The notes beneath the pieces are model-generated. The model saw nothing but the letters and a program-made list of their open reading frames with translations. It did not search any database and was not told the DNA's origin. The translations under genes were made by a program, and so were the position numbers. From Alphaproteobacteria bacterium (GTDB lineage Bacteria; Pseudomonadota; Alphaproteobacteria; Ferrovibrionales; Ferrovibrionaceae), in NCBI GenBank assembly GCA_017307375.1, contig JAFKFH010000003.1:248001-312000 (forward strand): a stretch of DNA of 64,000 bases. Reading direction: 5' to 3'. Below are positions 26,202 to 35,265 of this stretch, in pieces. Numbering within the stretch: the first letter of the stretch is position 1; each line of letters starts with the position of its first letter.

Positions 26202-27275
26202 ATGAAGATCCTGGTGACCGGTGGTGCGGGTTTCATCGGCGGGGCGCTGGTGCGCCACCTGATCGCCGATACGGATGTCTCGGTCGTCAATCTCGACAAG
26301 CTGACCTACGCCGCCAACCTGGCGTCGCTGGCCCCGGTCGCCAACAGCCCGCGCTACGTCTTCGAGCAGGCCGACATCTGCGACCGACCCGCGGTCGAGC
26401 GGATCCTGCAGGCCCATCGGCCGGACGCAATCATGCATCTGGCGGCGGAAAGCCATGTCGACCGGTCGATCGACGGCGCCGCGGCCTTCATCCAGACCAA
26501 CATCGTCGGGACCTTCACGCTGCTCGAAGCGGCGCGCGACTACTGGCGCGGCCTGGAGCCGGCGCAGGCCGAAGCCTTCCGCTTCCACCACATCTCGACC
26601 GACGAGGTCTACGGCTCGCTGCCTCCGGTCGGGCTGTTCCGCGAGGACACGTCCTACGATCCGCGCTCGCCCTATTCGGCGTCCAAGGCGGCATCCGACC
26701 ATCTGGTCTCGGCCTGGCATCACACCTACGGCCTGCCGGTGGTGATGACCAACTGCTCGAACAATTACGGGCCCTACCACTTCCCCGAGAAGCTGATCCC
26801 GCTGATCATCCTGAATGCGCTCGAGGGCAAGCGCCTGCCGGTCTATGGCCGCGGCGACAATATCCGCGACTGGCTGCATGTCGAAGATCACGTCCGGGCG
26901 CTGTATCAGGTCGTCACCCGCGGCCGGGTCGGGCAGAGTTACAACATCGGCGGCAACAACGAGCGCACCAATCTCGAGATCGTCCACGCGATCTGCGACC
27001 TGCTGGACGAGATGGTGCCCGGCAACCCGCATCGCCCGCATCGCCAGCTGATCGAGTTCGTCGCCGATCGCCCCGGCCACGACCAGCGCTATGCGATCGA
27101 TGCCGGCAAGATCAAGCGCGAGCTGGGTTGGTCGCCGACGCACACGGTCGAGAGCGGCCTGCGCCAGACCGTCCAGTGGTATCTCGACAACCGCGACTGG
27201 TGGGAGCCGATCCGGCGCGGCAACTATGCCGGCCAGCGCCTCGGCCTGTCCACCGGCGCCGCGGCCAAGGCGTGA
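26202..27275 (+). CDS. rfbB: dTDP-glucose 4,6-dehydratase
   Basis: A 357-residue extended short-chain dehydrogenase, second step of dTDP-L-rhamnose synthesis. The NAD-binding motif is TGGAGFIG at 6-13, the catalytic STDEVYG lies near residue 133, and the YSASK motif lies near 165. Length and motifs match RmlB. AGGAAG precedes the ATG, and its stop overlaps the rfbD GTG start. Confidence 0.96.
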   Translation: MKILVTGGAGFIGGALVRHLIADTDVSVVNLDKLTYAANLASLAPVANSPRYVFEQADICDRPAVERILQAHRPDAIMHLAAESHVDRSIDGAAAFIQTNIVGTFTLLEAARDYWRGLEPAQAEAFRFHHISTDEVYGSLPPVGLFREDTSYDPRSPYSASKAASDHLVSAWHHTYGLPVVMTNCSNNYGPYHFPEKLIPLIILNALEGKRLPVYGRGDNIRDWLHVEDHVRALYQVVTRGRVGQSYNIGGNNERTNLEIVHAICDLLDEMVPGNPHRPHRQLIEFVADRPGHDQRYAIDAGKIKRELGWSPTHTVESGLRQTVQWYLDNRDWWEPIRRGNYAGQRLGLSTGAAAKA

Positions 27276-28147
27276 AGACGGTCCTGGTCGTCGGCGAGAC
27301 CGGCCAGCTTGCGCGCGAGCTGGCCCGTGCCGCCTGGGCCCCGGGGGTCGAGCTGACCTTCGCCGGACGCGACATCATCGATCTGGCGCGGCCCGAAACG
27401 GCAACCGCGGTCGTCGCGGCGATGAAACCCGGCGTGGTGGTCAATGCGGCCGCCTATACCGCCGTCGACAAGGCGGAAAGCGATGCGGATCAGGCCTTCC
27501 TGGTCAACCGCGACGGCCCCGCCGCCCTGGCCCGCGCGGCCGCCACGGTCGGCGCACCGCTGATCCACGTCTCGACCGACTACGTCTTCGACGGCACCAA
27601 GGACGGCGCCTATACCGAGGACGATCCGGTCGCCCCGGTGTCGGTCTACGGCCGTTCGAAGGAGGCCGGCGAGCGCGCGGTGCGCGAGGCCGCCGAGCGC
27701 CATGTCATCCTGCGCACCGCCTGGGTCTACAGCCCGTTCGGCAGCAATTTCGTGAAGACGATGCTGCGCCTGGGGGCCGAGCGCGAAGAACTGCGCGTCG
27801 TCGCCGACCAGCGCGGCTGCCCGACGGCCGCGGCCGACATCGCCGCCGCCATCGTGCGCCTGGCCGGGGCCGACCACGGCTGGGGCACCTACCACTACAG
27901 TGGCGCCGGCCCCACCACCTGGCACGGCTTCGCCGAGGCGATCTTCGCCGGTGCGGTGGCCCGCGGCGCCAAGGTGCCGGCGCGGGTGACCGCCATCGGC
28001 ACCGCCGACTATCCGACGCCGGCGGTGCGGCCAGCGAATTCGGTGCTCGACTGCAGCAGGATCGACCGCGTCCATGGCATCGTGGCGCGCAACTGGCGGG
28101 AGGCGCTGGAAGACTGCCTCGACGCCCTGATTGGACCGAGGACTTGA
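27272..28147 (+). CDS. rfbD: dTDP-4-dehydrorhamnose reductase
   Basis: A 291-residue SDR enzyme that makes dTDP-L-rhamnose in the last step. It opens with [15 protein letters not shown] (nucleotide binding), then [26 protein letters not shown], and the YGRSK catalytic pair. GTG 27272 lies in the rfbB stop (GTGA overlap), so the two are translationally coupled. All family motifs are intact. Confidence 0.95.
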   Translation: MKTVLVVGETGQLARELARAAWAPGVELTFAGRDIIDLARPETATAVVAAMKPGVVVNAAAYTAVDKAESDADQAFLVNRDGPAALARAAATVGAPLIHVSTDYVFDGTKDGAYTEDDPVAPVSVYGRSKEAGERAVREAAERHVILRTAWVYSPFGSNFVKTMLRLGAEREELRVVADQRGCPTAAADIAAAIVRLAGADHGWGTYHYSGAGPTTWHGFAEAIFAGAVARGAKVPARVTAIGTADYPTPAVRPANSVLDCSRIDRVHGIVARNWREALEDCLDALIGPRT

Positions 28148-28149
28148 CG

Positions 28150-29031
28150 ATGAAGGGCATCATCCTGGCCGGTGGCTCCGGCACGCGGCTCTATCCGGTG
28201 ACCTATGCGGTCTCCAAGCAGCTGCTGCCGGTCTATGACAAGCCGATGATCTATTATCCGCTGTCGACCCTGATGCTGGCCGGCATCCGCGACATCCTGA
28301 TCATCACCACGCCCGACGACGCCCCGGCCTTCCAGCGGGCGCTGGGTGACGGCTCGAACTGGGGCATCAATCTCAATTACGCCGTCCAGCCCAAGCCCGA
28401 GGGCCTGGCCCAGGCCTTCATCATCGGCCGCCAGTTCGTCGGCAACAGCCCCTGCGCCCTGGTCCTCGGCGACAACATCTTCTATGGCCACGGCCTCAGC
28501 CAGATGCTCGAGGATGCGGCGGTGGCCCGCGACGGCGCGACCGTCTTCGCCTACTGGGTCGAAGATCCGGAACGCTACGGCATCGTCACGTTCGACCAGG
28601 GCGGCCAGGCCGTCAAGATCGAGGAGAAGCCGAAGGCACCGACCTCGAACTGGGCCGTCACCGGCCTCTATTTCTACGACAACGACGTCTGCGACATCGC
28701 CGCGGCGGTCAAGCCCTCGCCGCGCGGCGAGCTCGAGATCACCGATGTGAACGCCGAGTATCTGCGGCGCGGCAAGCTGAAGGTCGCCCGCATGGGCCGC
28801 GGCTTCGCCTGGTTCGATACCGGCACCCATGCCTCGCTGCTGCAGGCGGGCGAATTCGTCCACACGATCGAGGCCCGCCAGGGTCTCAAGATCGCCTGCC
28901 TGGAAGAGATCGCCTTCCGCAAGGGCTTCATCGACGCCGAAGGCCTCGTCCGCGCCGCCGCGCCGCTGGCCAAGACGTCCTACGGCGCCTATCTGCTGCG
29001 GCTGGCCCAGGGCGAGCGGATCGGCGAGTAG
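28150..29031 (+). CDS. rfbA: Glucose-1-phosphate thymidylyltransferase
   Basis: A 293-residue nucleotidyltransferase that couples glucose-1-phosphate to dTTP, committing sugar to dTDP-L-rhamnose. The nucleotide-binding loop [13 protein letters not shown] starts at residue 6, with [16 protein letters not shown] and the metal site LGDNIFYG downstream. It begins 2 bp after the rfbD stop and ends 52 bp before the glycosyltransferase gene, which probably uses the product. Confidence 0.96.
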   Translation: MKGIILAGGSGTRLYPVTYAVSKQLLPVYDKPMIYYPLSTLMLAGIRDILIITTPDDAPAFQRALGDGSNWGINLNYAVQPKPEGLAQAFIIGRQFVGNSPCALVLGDNIFYGHGLSQMLEDAAVARDGATVFAYWVEDPERYGIVTFDQGGQAVKIEEKPKAPTSNWAVTGLYFYDNDVCDIAAAVKPSPRGELEITDVNAEYLRRGKLKVARMGRGFAWFDTGTHASLLQAGEFVHTIEARQGLKIACLEEIAFRKGFIDAEGLVRAAAPLAKTSYGAYLLRLAQGERIGE

Positions 29032-29083
29032 TGCCCCGGCGCAAGGCCTGCGCCGCGCTGCCGGGCCACGACCGAGGCCCGCG

Positions 29084-31666
29084 ATGAACCCGCCGCCGCG
29101 CATCCTGCGCGGCTGGCGCAAGGCGGTCGCGGCCCTGCCGCAGGCCGACGATTCGGCCCTGCTGGCATTGGCCGCACTCTGCCTCGAACGGCTCCGTCCG
29201 GCCGTCATCGCGGCCCCCGGGGCCGATGGCGATCTCGCCGCCGCGCTGCGCGGATTGAGCGCGATGCTTGCGCCCGATTGCCGGCTTGAAACCGGTCTTG
29301 CCCCGTCGGGGCCGGTCGATCTGCTGATCGTCGATCTCCGCCGCCCGGAAACCCTGCCGCCTCAGATGCCGGTCGCCGGCATCACCATCGCCGCCGGCCT
29401 CGCCGGCGAAACCCTGGACGACGAGGGGCGCCGGGCCTGGCGGGGCCTCGGCGACGGGCGCGCGGCCGCGATCCTGCCGCTGGCCGGCGGCATCGGCCTG
29501 GTTGCCGGCGGGCCGGCGCCACCACCGGCGTTGGCCGCGCTGTTCAAGCCGATGGGAGTCGAGCGGACCGCGCTTCTCGAAGTGCTCGGCGGTACCGCCG
29601 CATCGCGGCGCGACGCGCGGCTGCGCGACATGCTGGAGCGGCTGTCGCTGCTGATCGCGGCCGACCCCAATCTGCAGCCGCATGGCCACAGCCTCGCGCG
29701 CCAGCTGGCCGCGCGGGCCGACGCGCCGCTCGACGGTGCCGATCCGGCCGCGCTGGAAGACGTGATCGCGCTGCTCGACCAGGCCCTGGCCGAGGTCGAG
29801 GGGCAGGTCGCCCACAGCCGGTCGGCCTTCGGCGCGCTGAGCCGGCCGCTAAATCCCTACGATATCTATGGCTGGAGCGCGGTCCGCTTCGCCAATCTGA
29901 CCGCGCGGCTGATCATCCGCCTGTCCGACGCCGTGGCGCCATCGGGCAGCCGGCGCCGGCAGTTGGCGGCGGTGCCGCTGCGCCTGGTGCGCGGTGTCCG
30001 CAATCGCGGCATCCGCGCGGTAATCTCCGACCGCATCGATTTCGCCCTGGCGCGCTGGCGCGCCTGGCGCCGGCTGGGGCTGCGGGCCAAGGAACTGGTT
30101 CCCGCCGCCGCAACCGCCGGCGAGCCGCCGGAATACGATGCCTGGCTGCGGCGCCATCCCGACGACCCCGCCGGGCCGACCGCCGCCGAGATCGCGCAGG
30201 GTCCGCGCATCAGCCTGATCCTGCCGGTCTACAAGATCCCGCATGCGGTGCTGCGGCGCACGATCGACAGCATCCTCGACCAGGCGTGGCCGAAATGGCA
30301 GCTCTGCCTGGCGCTGGCCGATCACGGCAATGCGGCCAACCAGCATCTGCTCGAGGAACTGGCGGCGACGGACGAACGCGTCGTGCTGACCGTCATGCCG
30401 CGCAACCTGGGGATCTCCGGCAACTCCAACGCCGCATTCCGACTGGCCGACGGCGATTTCGTCGCGCTGATCGACCATGACGACGAGATCGGTCGCGGCG
30501 CCCTGCTGGCCGTGGCCCGCGCAGCCCTGGGCGCGCCCGAGATCGATTTCTGGTATACCGACCGCGACATCGTCACCGGGCTGGGCGAATACCGCATCCA
30601 CCCGTTCTTCAAGCCGGACTGGAGCCCGGAAATGCTCCTGTCGGCCAATTACCTGACGCATTTCAACGTCTTCCGGCGCGAACTGCTCGATCGCATCGGC
30701 GGCTGGGATCCGGCGACCGACGGGGCCCAGGACTGGGACATCTTCATCCGCATCGCCGAGATCACGACGCGCATCCGGCGGGTGCCCGGCATCTTCTACC
30801 ACTGGCGGATGATCGAGGGATCGTCGTCGACCAACGTGATGGCCAAGCCCTATGTGCCCGCAGCCCAGCGGCGGGTGGTGCAGGGGCATCTCGATCGCCG
30901 CGGCCTTGCCGCGGTCGCCGAACCCCACGCCAAGAGCGGGTTCCATATCGCCTGGTCGTCGCCGCCGCCGTCGGCGCTGGTGCTGGTGCTCGATCCGCAG
31001 GGCAGCGCCGGCGCGGAACGCTGCGCCGCGGTGGCGGCGATGGTCGAGCCCGGCGTGGCCGAGGCGTCGATTGCGGTGGCCCCCATCGCCGGCGCGGCAC
31101 CGGCGGCATCGATGCGCACGGCGCTTGCCGAATCCCAGGCAGAATACGTCCTGGTGCTGTCGACGGCCATCGAGCGGCTGTCGGACGATTTCCTGCGCGA
31201 GCAGGTGGGCTGGCTTGCCAATATCGCCGAGATCGCCTTCGTCACCGCCCTGAGCTTCGATCCCGGCGGCCGGGTCGTCGAAGCCGGGCTGGTCGTGGAC
31301 GCGGCCGGCCATGGGCACCCGTTGCTGCGCGGCGAGCCGATGGTCTGTTCGAGCTATCTCGGCAGCCCGTCCTGGTACCGCAACGTCAGGGCGGCAAGCC
31401 CGCTGGCGGTCTCGTTCCGCCGGACCGAGCTTCTTGCCGCGCTGGACGAGGTCCCGGAAAACAACGAGGTGCAGGACTGGTTCGTGGCCCTGTGCCGGGC
31501 GGTCGGTGAAAGCCGGGGACGCCGCGGCCTGGTCAATCCGCATAGCCTCGCCTGGCTGCGGGCCGAGGCCAGTCCGCCGCTGCCCCCGTTCGATCCGAGC
31601 GTCGGGGCCGATCCCTATTTCCACCCGGCGCTCGGCAGCGTCGTGCCGCTGAGCCTCGGCGGCTGA
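29084..31666 (+). CDS. Large glycosyltransferase, GT2 domain in the middle
   Basis: An 860-residue protein. A GT-A family 2 domain starts near residue 374 (ISLILPVYKIPHAVLRRTID), with the metal-binding DHDDE near 463 and QDWDIFIRI as the catalytic-acid region. The first 370 residues are Ala/Leu-rich and match no domain I know, and the last 200 look like a degraded second sugar-nucleotide fold. It follows the four rml genes, so transfer of rhamnose onto lipopolysaccharide O-chain, a capsule or a glycoprotein is likely. Donor and acceptor are inferred from context only. Confidence 0.82.
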   Translation: MNPPPRILRGWRKAVAALPQADDSALLALAALCLERLRPAVIAAPGADGDLAAALRGLSAMLAPDCRLETGLAPSGPVDLLIVDLRRPETLPPQMPVAGITIAAGLAGETLDDEGRRAWRGLGDGRAAAILPLAGGIGLVAGGPAPPPALAALFKPMGVERTALLEVLGGTAASRRDARLRDMLERLSLLIAADPNLQPHGHSLARQLAARADAPLDGADPAALEDVIALLDQALAEVEGQVAHSRSAFGALSRPLNPYDIYGWSAVRFANLTARLIIRLSDAVAPSGSRRRQLAAVPLRLVRGVRNRGIRAVISDRIDFALARWRAWRRLGLRAKELVPAAATAGEPPEYDAWLRRHPDDPAGPTAAEIAQGPRISLILPVYKIPHAVLRRTIDSILDQAWPKWQLCLALADHGNAANQHLLEELAATDERVVLTVMPRNLGISGNSNAAFRLADGDFVALIDHDDEIGRGALLAVARAALGAPEIDFWYTDRDIVTGLGEYRIHPFFKPDWSPEMLLSANYLTHFNVFRRELLDRIGGWDPATDGAQDWDIFIRIAEITTRIRRVPGIFYHWRMIEGSSSTNVMAKPYVPAAQRRVVQGHLDRRGLAAVAEPHAKSGFHIAWSSPPPSALVLVLDPQGSAGAERCAAVAAMVEPGVAEASIAVAPIAGAAPAASMRTALAESQAEYVLVLSTAIERLSDDFLREQVGWLANIAEIAFVTALSFDPGGRVVEAGLVVDAAGHGHPLLRGEPMVCSSYLGSPSWYRNVRAASPLAVSFRRTELLAALDEVPENNEVQDWFVALCRAVGESRGRRGLVNPHSLAWLRAEASPPLPPFDPSVGADPYFHPALGSVVPLSLGG

Positions 31667-31672
31667 CGCCGG

Positions 31673-31846
31673 TCAGAAGGCGAGATAGACGACGATCATC
31701 GCCGCAATGGCCAAACCGAGCGAAATGGCGAGAATGTAGCGGACGCGGCCGGTCTTCTCGGCCTGGCGGGCCTCGGTGGGCGGCAGGACGGTGTGGCCGG
31801 CAACATCCTGCGGCGCCTGCGGATGCGGGCGTGGCTGGGCATTCAT
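31673..31846 (-). CDS. Small tail-anchored membrane protein
   Basis: A 57-residue protein with a Pro/Gln/His-rich N-terminus (QPRPHPQAPQ) and one C-terminal transmembrane segment (YILAISLGLAIAAMIVVYLAF). The topology is that of a tail-anchored protein with the soluble part inside. ATG 31846 has GGGAAG upstream; a TTG at 31864 is a less likely start. No family known to me. It is convergent with the glycosyltransferase gene and divergent from rpmH. Confidence 0.6.
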   Translation of the reverse strand: MNAQPRPHPQAPQDVAGHTVLPPTEARQAEKTGRVRYILAISLGLAIAAMIVVYLAF

Positions 31847-31954
31847 CGATCTGCTTCCCTTCAATTTGTGTGGCAGAGGAGCCGTCCTCGATAGAACCGG
31901 CGCGTGTCGGGCTGGTTCCGCATCGGCAAACCCGAGGAAATCCGCCCGATTGCG

Positions 31955-31983
31955 TTGACTCGCCGGGCGGCCTTGCGTATAAG
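31955..31983 (+). promoter_or_regulatory. Sigma-70 promoter of the rpmH operon
   Basis: TTGACT (31955-31960), a 17-bp spacer and TATAAG (31978-31983) make one of the best housekeeping promoters in the window. It would start RNA about 50 nt before the rpmH GTG, as expected for a highly expressed ribosomal protein gene. Confidence 0.75.
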
Positions 31984-32042
31984 CCGCAAGACTTTTTTCC
32001 GGCCGGGCGATGTCGCCCCGCCGTAATCATGGAGTATTGACC

Positions 32043-32177
32043 GTGAAGCGGACCTATCAACCGAGCCGACTGGTGCGCAAGCGCCGCCACGGCTTCCGCG
32101 CCCGCATGGCGACCGTCGGCGGCCAGGTGGTGCTGAAGCGTCGTCGCGCCAAGGGCCGCAAGCGCCTCTCCGCCTAA
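32043..32177 (+). CDS. rpmH: 50S ribosomal protein L34
   Basis: A 44-residue, very basic protein, [20 protein letters not shown] and onward, ending KGRKRLSA: an unmistakable bL34. The start codon is GTG 32043, with GGAG upstream. It opens the conserved rpmH-rnpA-yidD-yidC-engB block often found near replication origins. No DnaA box cluster or dnaA gene is visible here, so the origin is not in the window. Confidence 0.98.
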   Translation: MKRTYQPSRLVRKRRHGFRARMATVGGQVVLKRRRAKGRKRLSA

Positions 32178-32205
32178 GGACCCGGCCCTGCGTGCCGGAG
32201 CCGCA

Positions 32206-32580
32206 GTGACCGCCGATCTCGGCCGCCTCAAGCGGCGGGCGGAGTATCTGCGTGTCGCCGGCACGAAGGTGAAGGCCGTGATGCCCGGGGTGATCCTGCA
32301 GGCCGCGCCGGCGCAAGACGCCGATGCGGCGATGCCGGAATCGCCACCGAGCAGCCTGCGGCTGGGCTTTACCTGCAGCCGCAAGGTCGGCAACGCGGTG
32401 GCGCGCAACCGTGCCCGGCGCCGACTGAAGGCGCTTGCGGCGGAAATCTTTCCCGCCCATGCCGCACACGGCCGGGACTATGTCCTGATCGGCCGGGAGG
32501 CCACGGTCGCGCGCGATTTCGCGAGCCTGCGCCGCGATGTCGAAGGCGGGCTCAAGCGCCTCGGCCTCTGGCGGGGATAG
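32206..32580 (+). CDS. rnpA: Ribonuclease P protein component
   Basis: A 124-residue basic protein that assists the RNase P RNA in maturing tRNA 5' ends. The RNR signature occurs as [18 protein letters not shown] near residues 58-75. Start GTG 32206, 28 bp after rpmH. A longer-than-usual insertion ([20 protein letters not shown]) lies between the first strands, a feature common in alphaproteobacteria. Confidence 0.95.
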   Translation: MTADLGRLKRRAEYLRVAGTKVKAVMPGVILQAAPAQDADAAMPESPPSSLRLGFTCSRKVGNAVARNRARRRLKALAAEIFPAHAAHGRDYVLIGREATVARDFASLRRDVEGGLKRLGLWRG

Positions 32581-32591
32581 GGATTCCGGGC

Positions 32592-32828
32592 ATGTCGACG
32601 GCTGCCCAGCTCCTCAGCCTGCCGATCAAGGCCTATCGCTACGCCCTGTCGCCCATGCTGGGCGTCAACTGCCGTTACGTCCCGAGTTGCTCGGAATACG
32701 CGCTCGAGGCTCTGGCGCGCCATGGCGCGGCCAGGGGCGGCTATCTCACGCTGCGACGGCTGTGCCGCTGCCATCCGTTCGGCGGCCACGGCTATGACCC
32801 GGTGCCCGCGCCGATCCCCCGGCGCTGA
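32592..32828 (+). CDS. yidD: Membrane protein insertion efficiency factor YidD
   Basis: A 78-residue amphipathic protein that helps YidC insert membrane proteins. Family features: [20 protein letters not shown], three cysteines in PSCSEYA and [14 protein letters not shown]. It lies between rnpA and yidC as in nearly all bacteria. Confidence 0.95.
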   Translation: MSTAAQLLSLPIKAYRYALSPMLGVNCRYVPSCSEYALEALARHGAARGGYLTLRRLCRCHPFGGHGYDPVPAPIPRR

Positions 32829-32842
32829 CGAGGTTTCCTTCG

Positions 32843-34612
32843 ATGTCCGACCAGAAGAATCTCTTCATCGCGATCGCGATCTCGCTCGTGGTGCTCTTGG
32901 GCTTCCAGTACTTCTACGAGATGCCGCGGATGGAGCGGCAGCGCGCGGAACAGGCCGCACAGGCCCTGAAGGACGCGCCCAAGGCCGGGGAGACCCAGGC
33001 CCCGCAGGCGCCCGGCAGCGCCGCGCCGGCACCCGCCGCGGCGGTGCCCAAGACCCGCGAGGAAGTGCTGTCCGGGGCCGAGCGGATCAGGATCGCGACC
33101 CCGAAGGTGCGCGGCTCGATCGCGCTGACCGGCGGACGCCTCGACGATCTCGTCCTGACCGAATACCGCGAAACCGTCGACCCGAAGAGCCCGGAAATCG
33201 TCCTGCTGGCGCCGGCCGGCGCCGAGCATGCCTACTATGCCGAATTCGGCTGGACCGCGGCACCGAGCGAGACGGCCAAGCTGCCTGACGGCGCGACCGT
33301 GTGGAAGGCCGACGGCACCGAACTGACCGCGACCAAGCCGATCGTGCTGAGCTGGAACAACGGCGAGGGCCTGACCTTCACCCGCACGATCGCGATCGAC
33401 GCCAACTACATGTTCACCGTGACCCAGAAGGTCGAGAATGCCTCGGGCAAGAAGGTCACGCTGTTCCCCTATGCGCTGGTCCAGCGCCAGGGCACGCCCA
33501 AGACCGAGGGCCTCTACATCCTCCACGAAGGCCCGCTCGGCGTGTTCCGCGACAAGGCCGATTCGTCGGGCACGCTGAAGGAATACAGCTACAAGGACGT
33601 CGTCTCCGACAAGTCGATCGAGTTCCCCTCGATCGGCGGCTGGATCGGCATCACCGACAAGTACTGGCTGACCGCGCTGGTCCCGGTCGACACTGCCAAC
33701 GTCAAGGCCCGCTTCAGCCATGTCCTGCGCGACGGCGACCGCTATCAGGTCGACCTGCTCGGCTCGGCCGTCGAGGTCGAACAGGGCCAGTCGGGCGAAA
33801 ATGTGCAGCGGCTGTTTGCCGGTGCCAAGGTGGTCAACCTGATCGACACCTATGCCGAGCAGTACAAGATCGCGCGCTTCGACCGCGCGATCGACTGGGG
33901 CTGGTTCTATTTCCTGACCCGGCCGGTGTTCTTCTGCATCGATTTCTTCTTCCATGTGTTCGGCAATTTCGGCCTCGCCATCCTGACGCTGACCATCATC
34001 ATCAAGTTCCTGTTCCTGCCGCTGGCCTACAAGTCCTACGTCTCGATGAGCCAGATGAAGGAGCTGCAGCCGGAGATGATGAAGCTGCGCGAGCGCTATG
34101 GCGACGATCGCCAGAAGCTGAACGAGGAGATGATGGCGCTGTACCGCCGTTCGAAGGTCAACCCGGCCTCGGGCTGCCTGCCGATCCTGCTGCAGATCCC
34201 GGTCTTCTTCTCGCTCTACAAGGTGATCTTCACCACGATCGAGATGCGGCACGCGCCGTTCTACGGCTGGATCCACGACCTGTCGGCGCCGGACCCCACC
34301 TCCTGGATCAACCTGTTCGGCCTGCTGCCCTTCGCCGTGCCGCATCTGGGGCCGCTCGACATCGTCAACATCGGCGTCTGGCCGCTGATCATGGGCGTCA
34401 CCATGTGGGCGCAGATGAAGCTGAACCCGACCCCGCCGGATCCGGTCCAGGCCAAGATCTTTTCGTTCATGCCGATCATCTTCACCTTCATGCTCGGCAA
34501 GTTCGCGGCGGGCCTGGTGATCTACTGGAGCTGGAACAACCTGCTGTCGGTGGCCCAGCAGTGGTTCATCATGCGCCGCGTCGCCCATCGCAAGAAGACC
34601 GCGACCTCGTGA
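32843..34612 (+). CDS. yidC: Membrane protein insertase YidC
   Basis: A 589-residue inner-membrane insertase of the Oxa1 family. One N-terminal membrane segment (about residues 6-25), an Ala/Pro-rich linker, the large periplasmic P1 domain (about 70-345), then the conserved five-helix core from about 355. The core includes the YKSYVSMSQMKELQPEMMKL coiled hairpin and SGCLPILLQIPVFFSLYKV. The length is normal for Gram-negative bacteria. Its stop overlaps the engB GTG start. Confidence 0.97.
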   Translation: MSDQKNLFIAIAISLVVLLGFQYFYEMPRMERQRAEQAAQALKDAPKAGETQAPQAPGSAAPAPAAAVPKTREEVLSGAERIRIATPKVRGSIALTGGRLDDLVLTEYRETVDPKSPEIVLLAPAGAEHAYYAEFGWTAAPSETAKLPDGATVWKADGTELTATKPIVLSWNNGEGLTFTRTIAIDANYMFTVTQKVENASGKKVTLFPYALVQRQGTPKTEGLYILHEGPLGVFRDKADSSGTLKEYSYKDVVSDKSIEFPSIGGWIGITDKYWLTALVPVDTANVKARFSHVLRDGDRYQVDLLGSAVEVEQGQSGENVQRLFAGAKVVNLIDTYAEQYKIARFDRAIDWGWFYFLTRPVFFCIDFFFHVFGNFGLAILTLTIIIKFLFLPLAYKSYVSMSQMKELQPEMMKLRERYGDDRQKLNEEMMALYRRSKVNPASGCLPILLQIPVFFSLYKVIFTTIEMRHAPFYGWIHDLSAPDPTSWINLFGLLPFAVPHLGPLDIVNIGVWPLIMGVTMWAQMKLNPTPPDPVQAKIFSFMPIIFTFMLGKFAAGLVIYWSWNNLLSVAQQWFIMRRVAHRKKTATS

Positions 34613-35256
34613 CGACGGACGAACAGGCCGAGGCGGCGGCCGCGCTGGAGCGCGGCCGCTGGCTGTTCGCCCAGGAATGCCGCTTCCGGCTGGGAGCCCA
34701 CAATCTCAGCCAGATGCCCGACGACACCCTGCCCGAGATCGCCTTCGCCGGCCGCTCGAACGTCGGCAAGTCGAGCCTCGTCAACGCGCTCACCGGGCGC
34801 AACACGCTGGCGAAGGTGTCGAACACCCCGGGCCGCACCCGTGAGCTCAACTTCTTCGTGCTGGCCGAACGCCTGTCGTTCGTCGACCTGCCGGGCTACG
34901 GCCATGCCGAGGTCTCGAAAAAGCAGGTCGCGGGCTGGACCCAGACGATCTATGCCTATCTCAAGGGGCGCGTGCCGCTGCGCCGGGCCTTCCTGCTGAT
35001 CGATTCGCGCCATGGGCTGAAGACGACCGACGAGCCGGCGATGAAGCTGATGGACGATTCGGCCGTGGTCTACCAGGTCGTCCTGACCAAGGCCGACAAG
35101 ATCAAGCCGGCCGAGCTGGCCGAGACCAAGGCAAAGGTCGAACTGGCCTTGAGCCGCCGGGTGGCGGCGCACCCCGTGGTGCTGGCCACCTCGTCGGAGA
35201 CCGGGCTCGGCATCCCCGAACTGCGCGCCGAGATCGCCGGCCTCCTCAATTTCTGA
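34609..35256 (+). CDS. engB: Ribosome biogenesis GTPase YihA/EngB
   Basis: A 215-residue TRAFAC GTPase needed for assembly of the large ribosomal subunit. G1 is GRSNVGKSS at 48-56, G2 lies in TPGRTRELNFF, G3 is DLPGYG, and G4 is TKADK. Start GTG 34609 overlaps the yidC stop (GTGA). In many relatives argB comes next; here an M16 peptidase on the other strand lies between. Confidence 0.96.
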   Translation: MTTDEQAEAAAALERGRWLFAQECRFRLGAHNLSQMPDDTLPEIAFAGRSNVGKSSLVNALTGRNTLAKVSNTPGRTRELNFFVLAERLSFVDLPGYGHAEVSKKQVAGWTQTIYAYLKGRVPLRRAFLLIDSRHGLKTTDEPAMKLMDDSAVVYQVVLTKADKIKPAELAETKAKVELALSRRVAAHPVVLATSSETGLGIPELRAEIAGLLNF

Positions 35257-35265
35257 CCCGACCAC

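Noticed and set aside
31955-32043. Replication origin near rpmH
   Set aside because: rpmH is often close to dnaA, but no dnaA, AT-rich unwinding region or DnaA box cluster is visible in the window.
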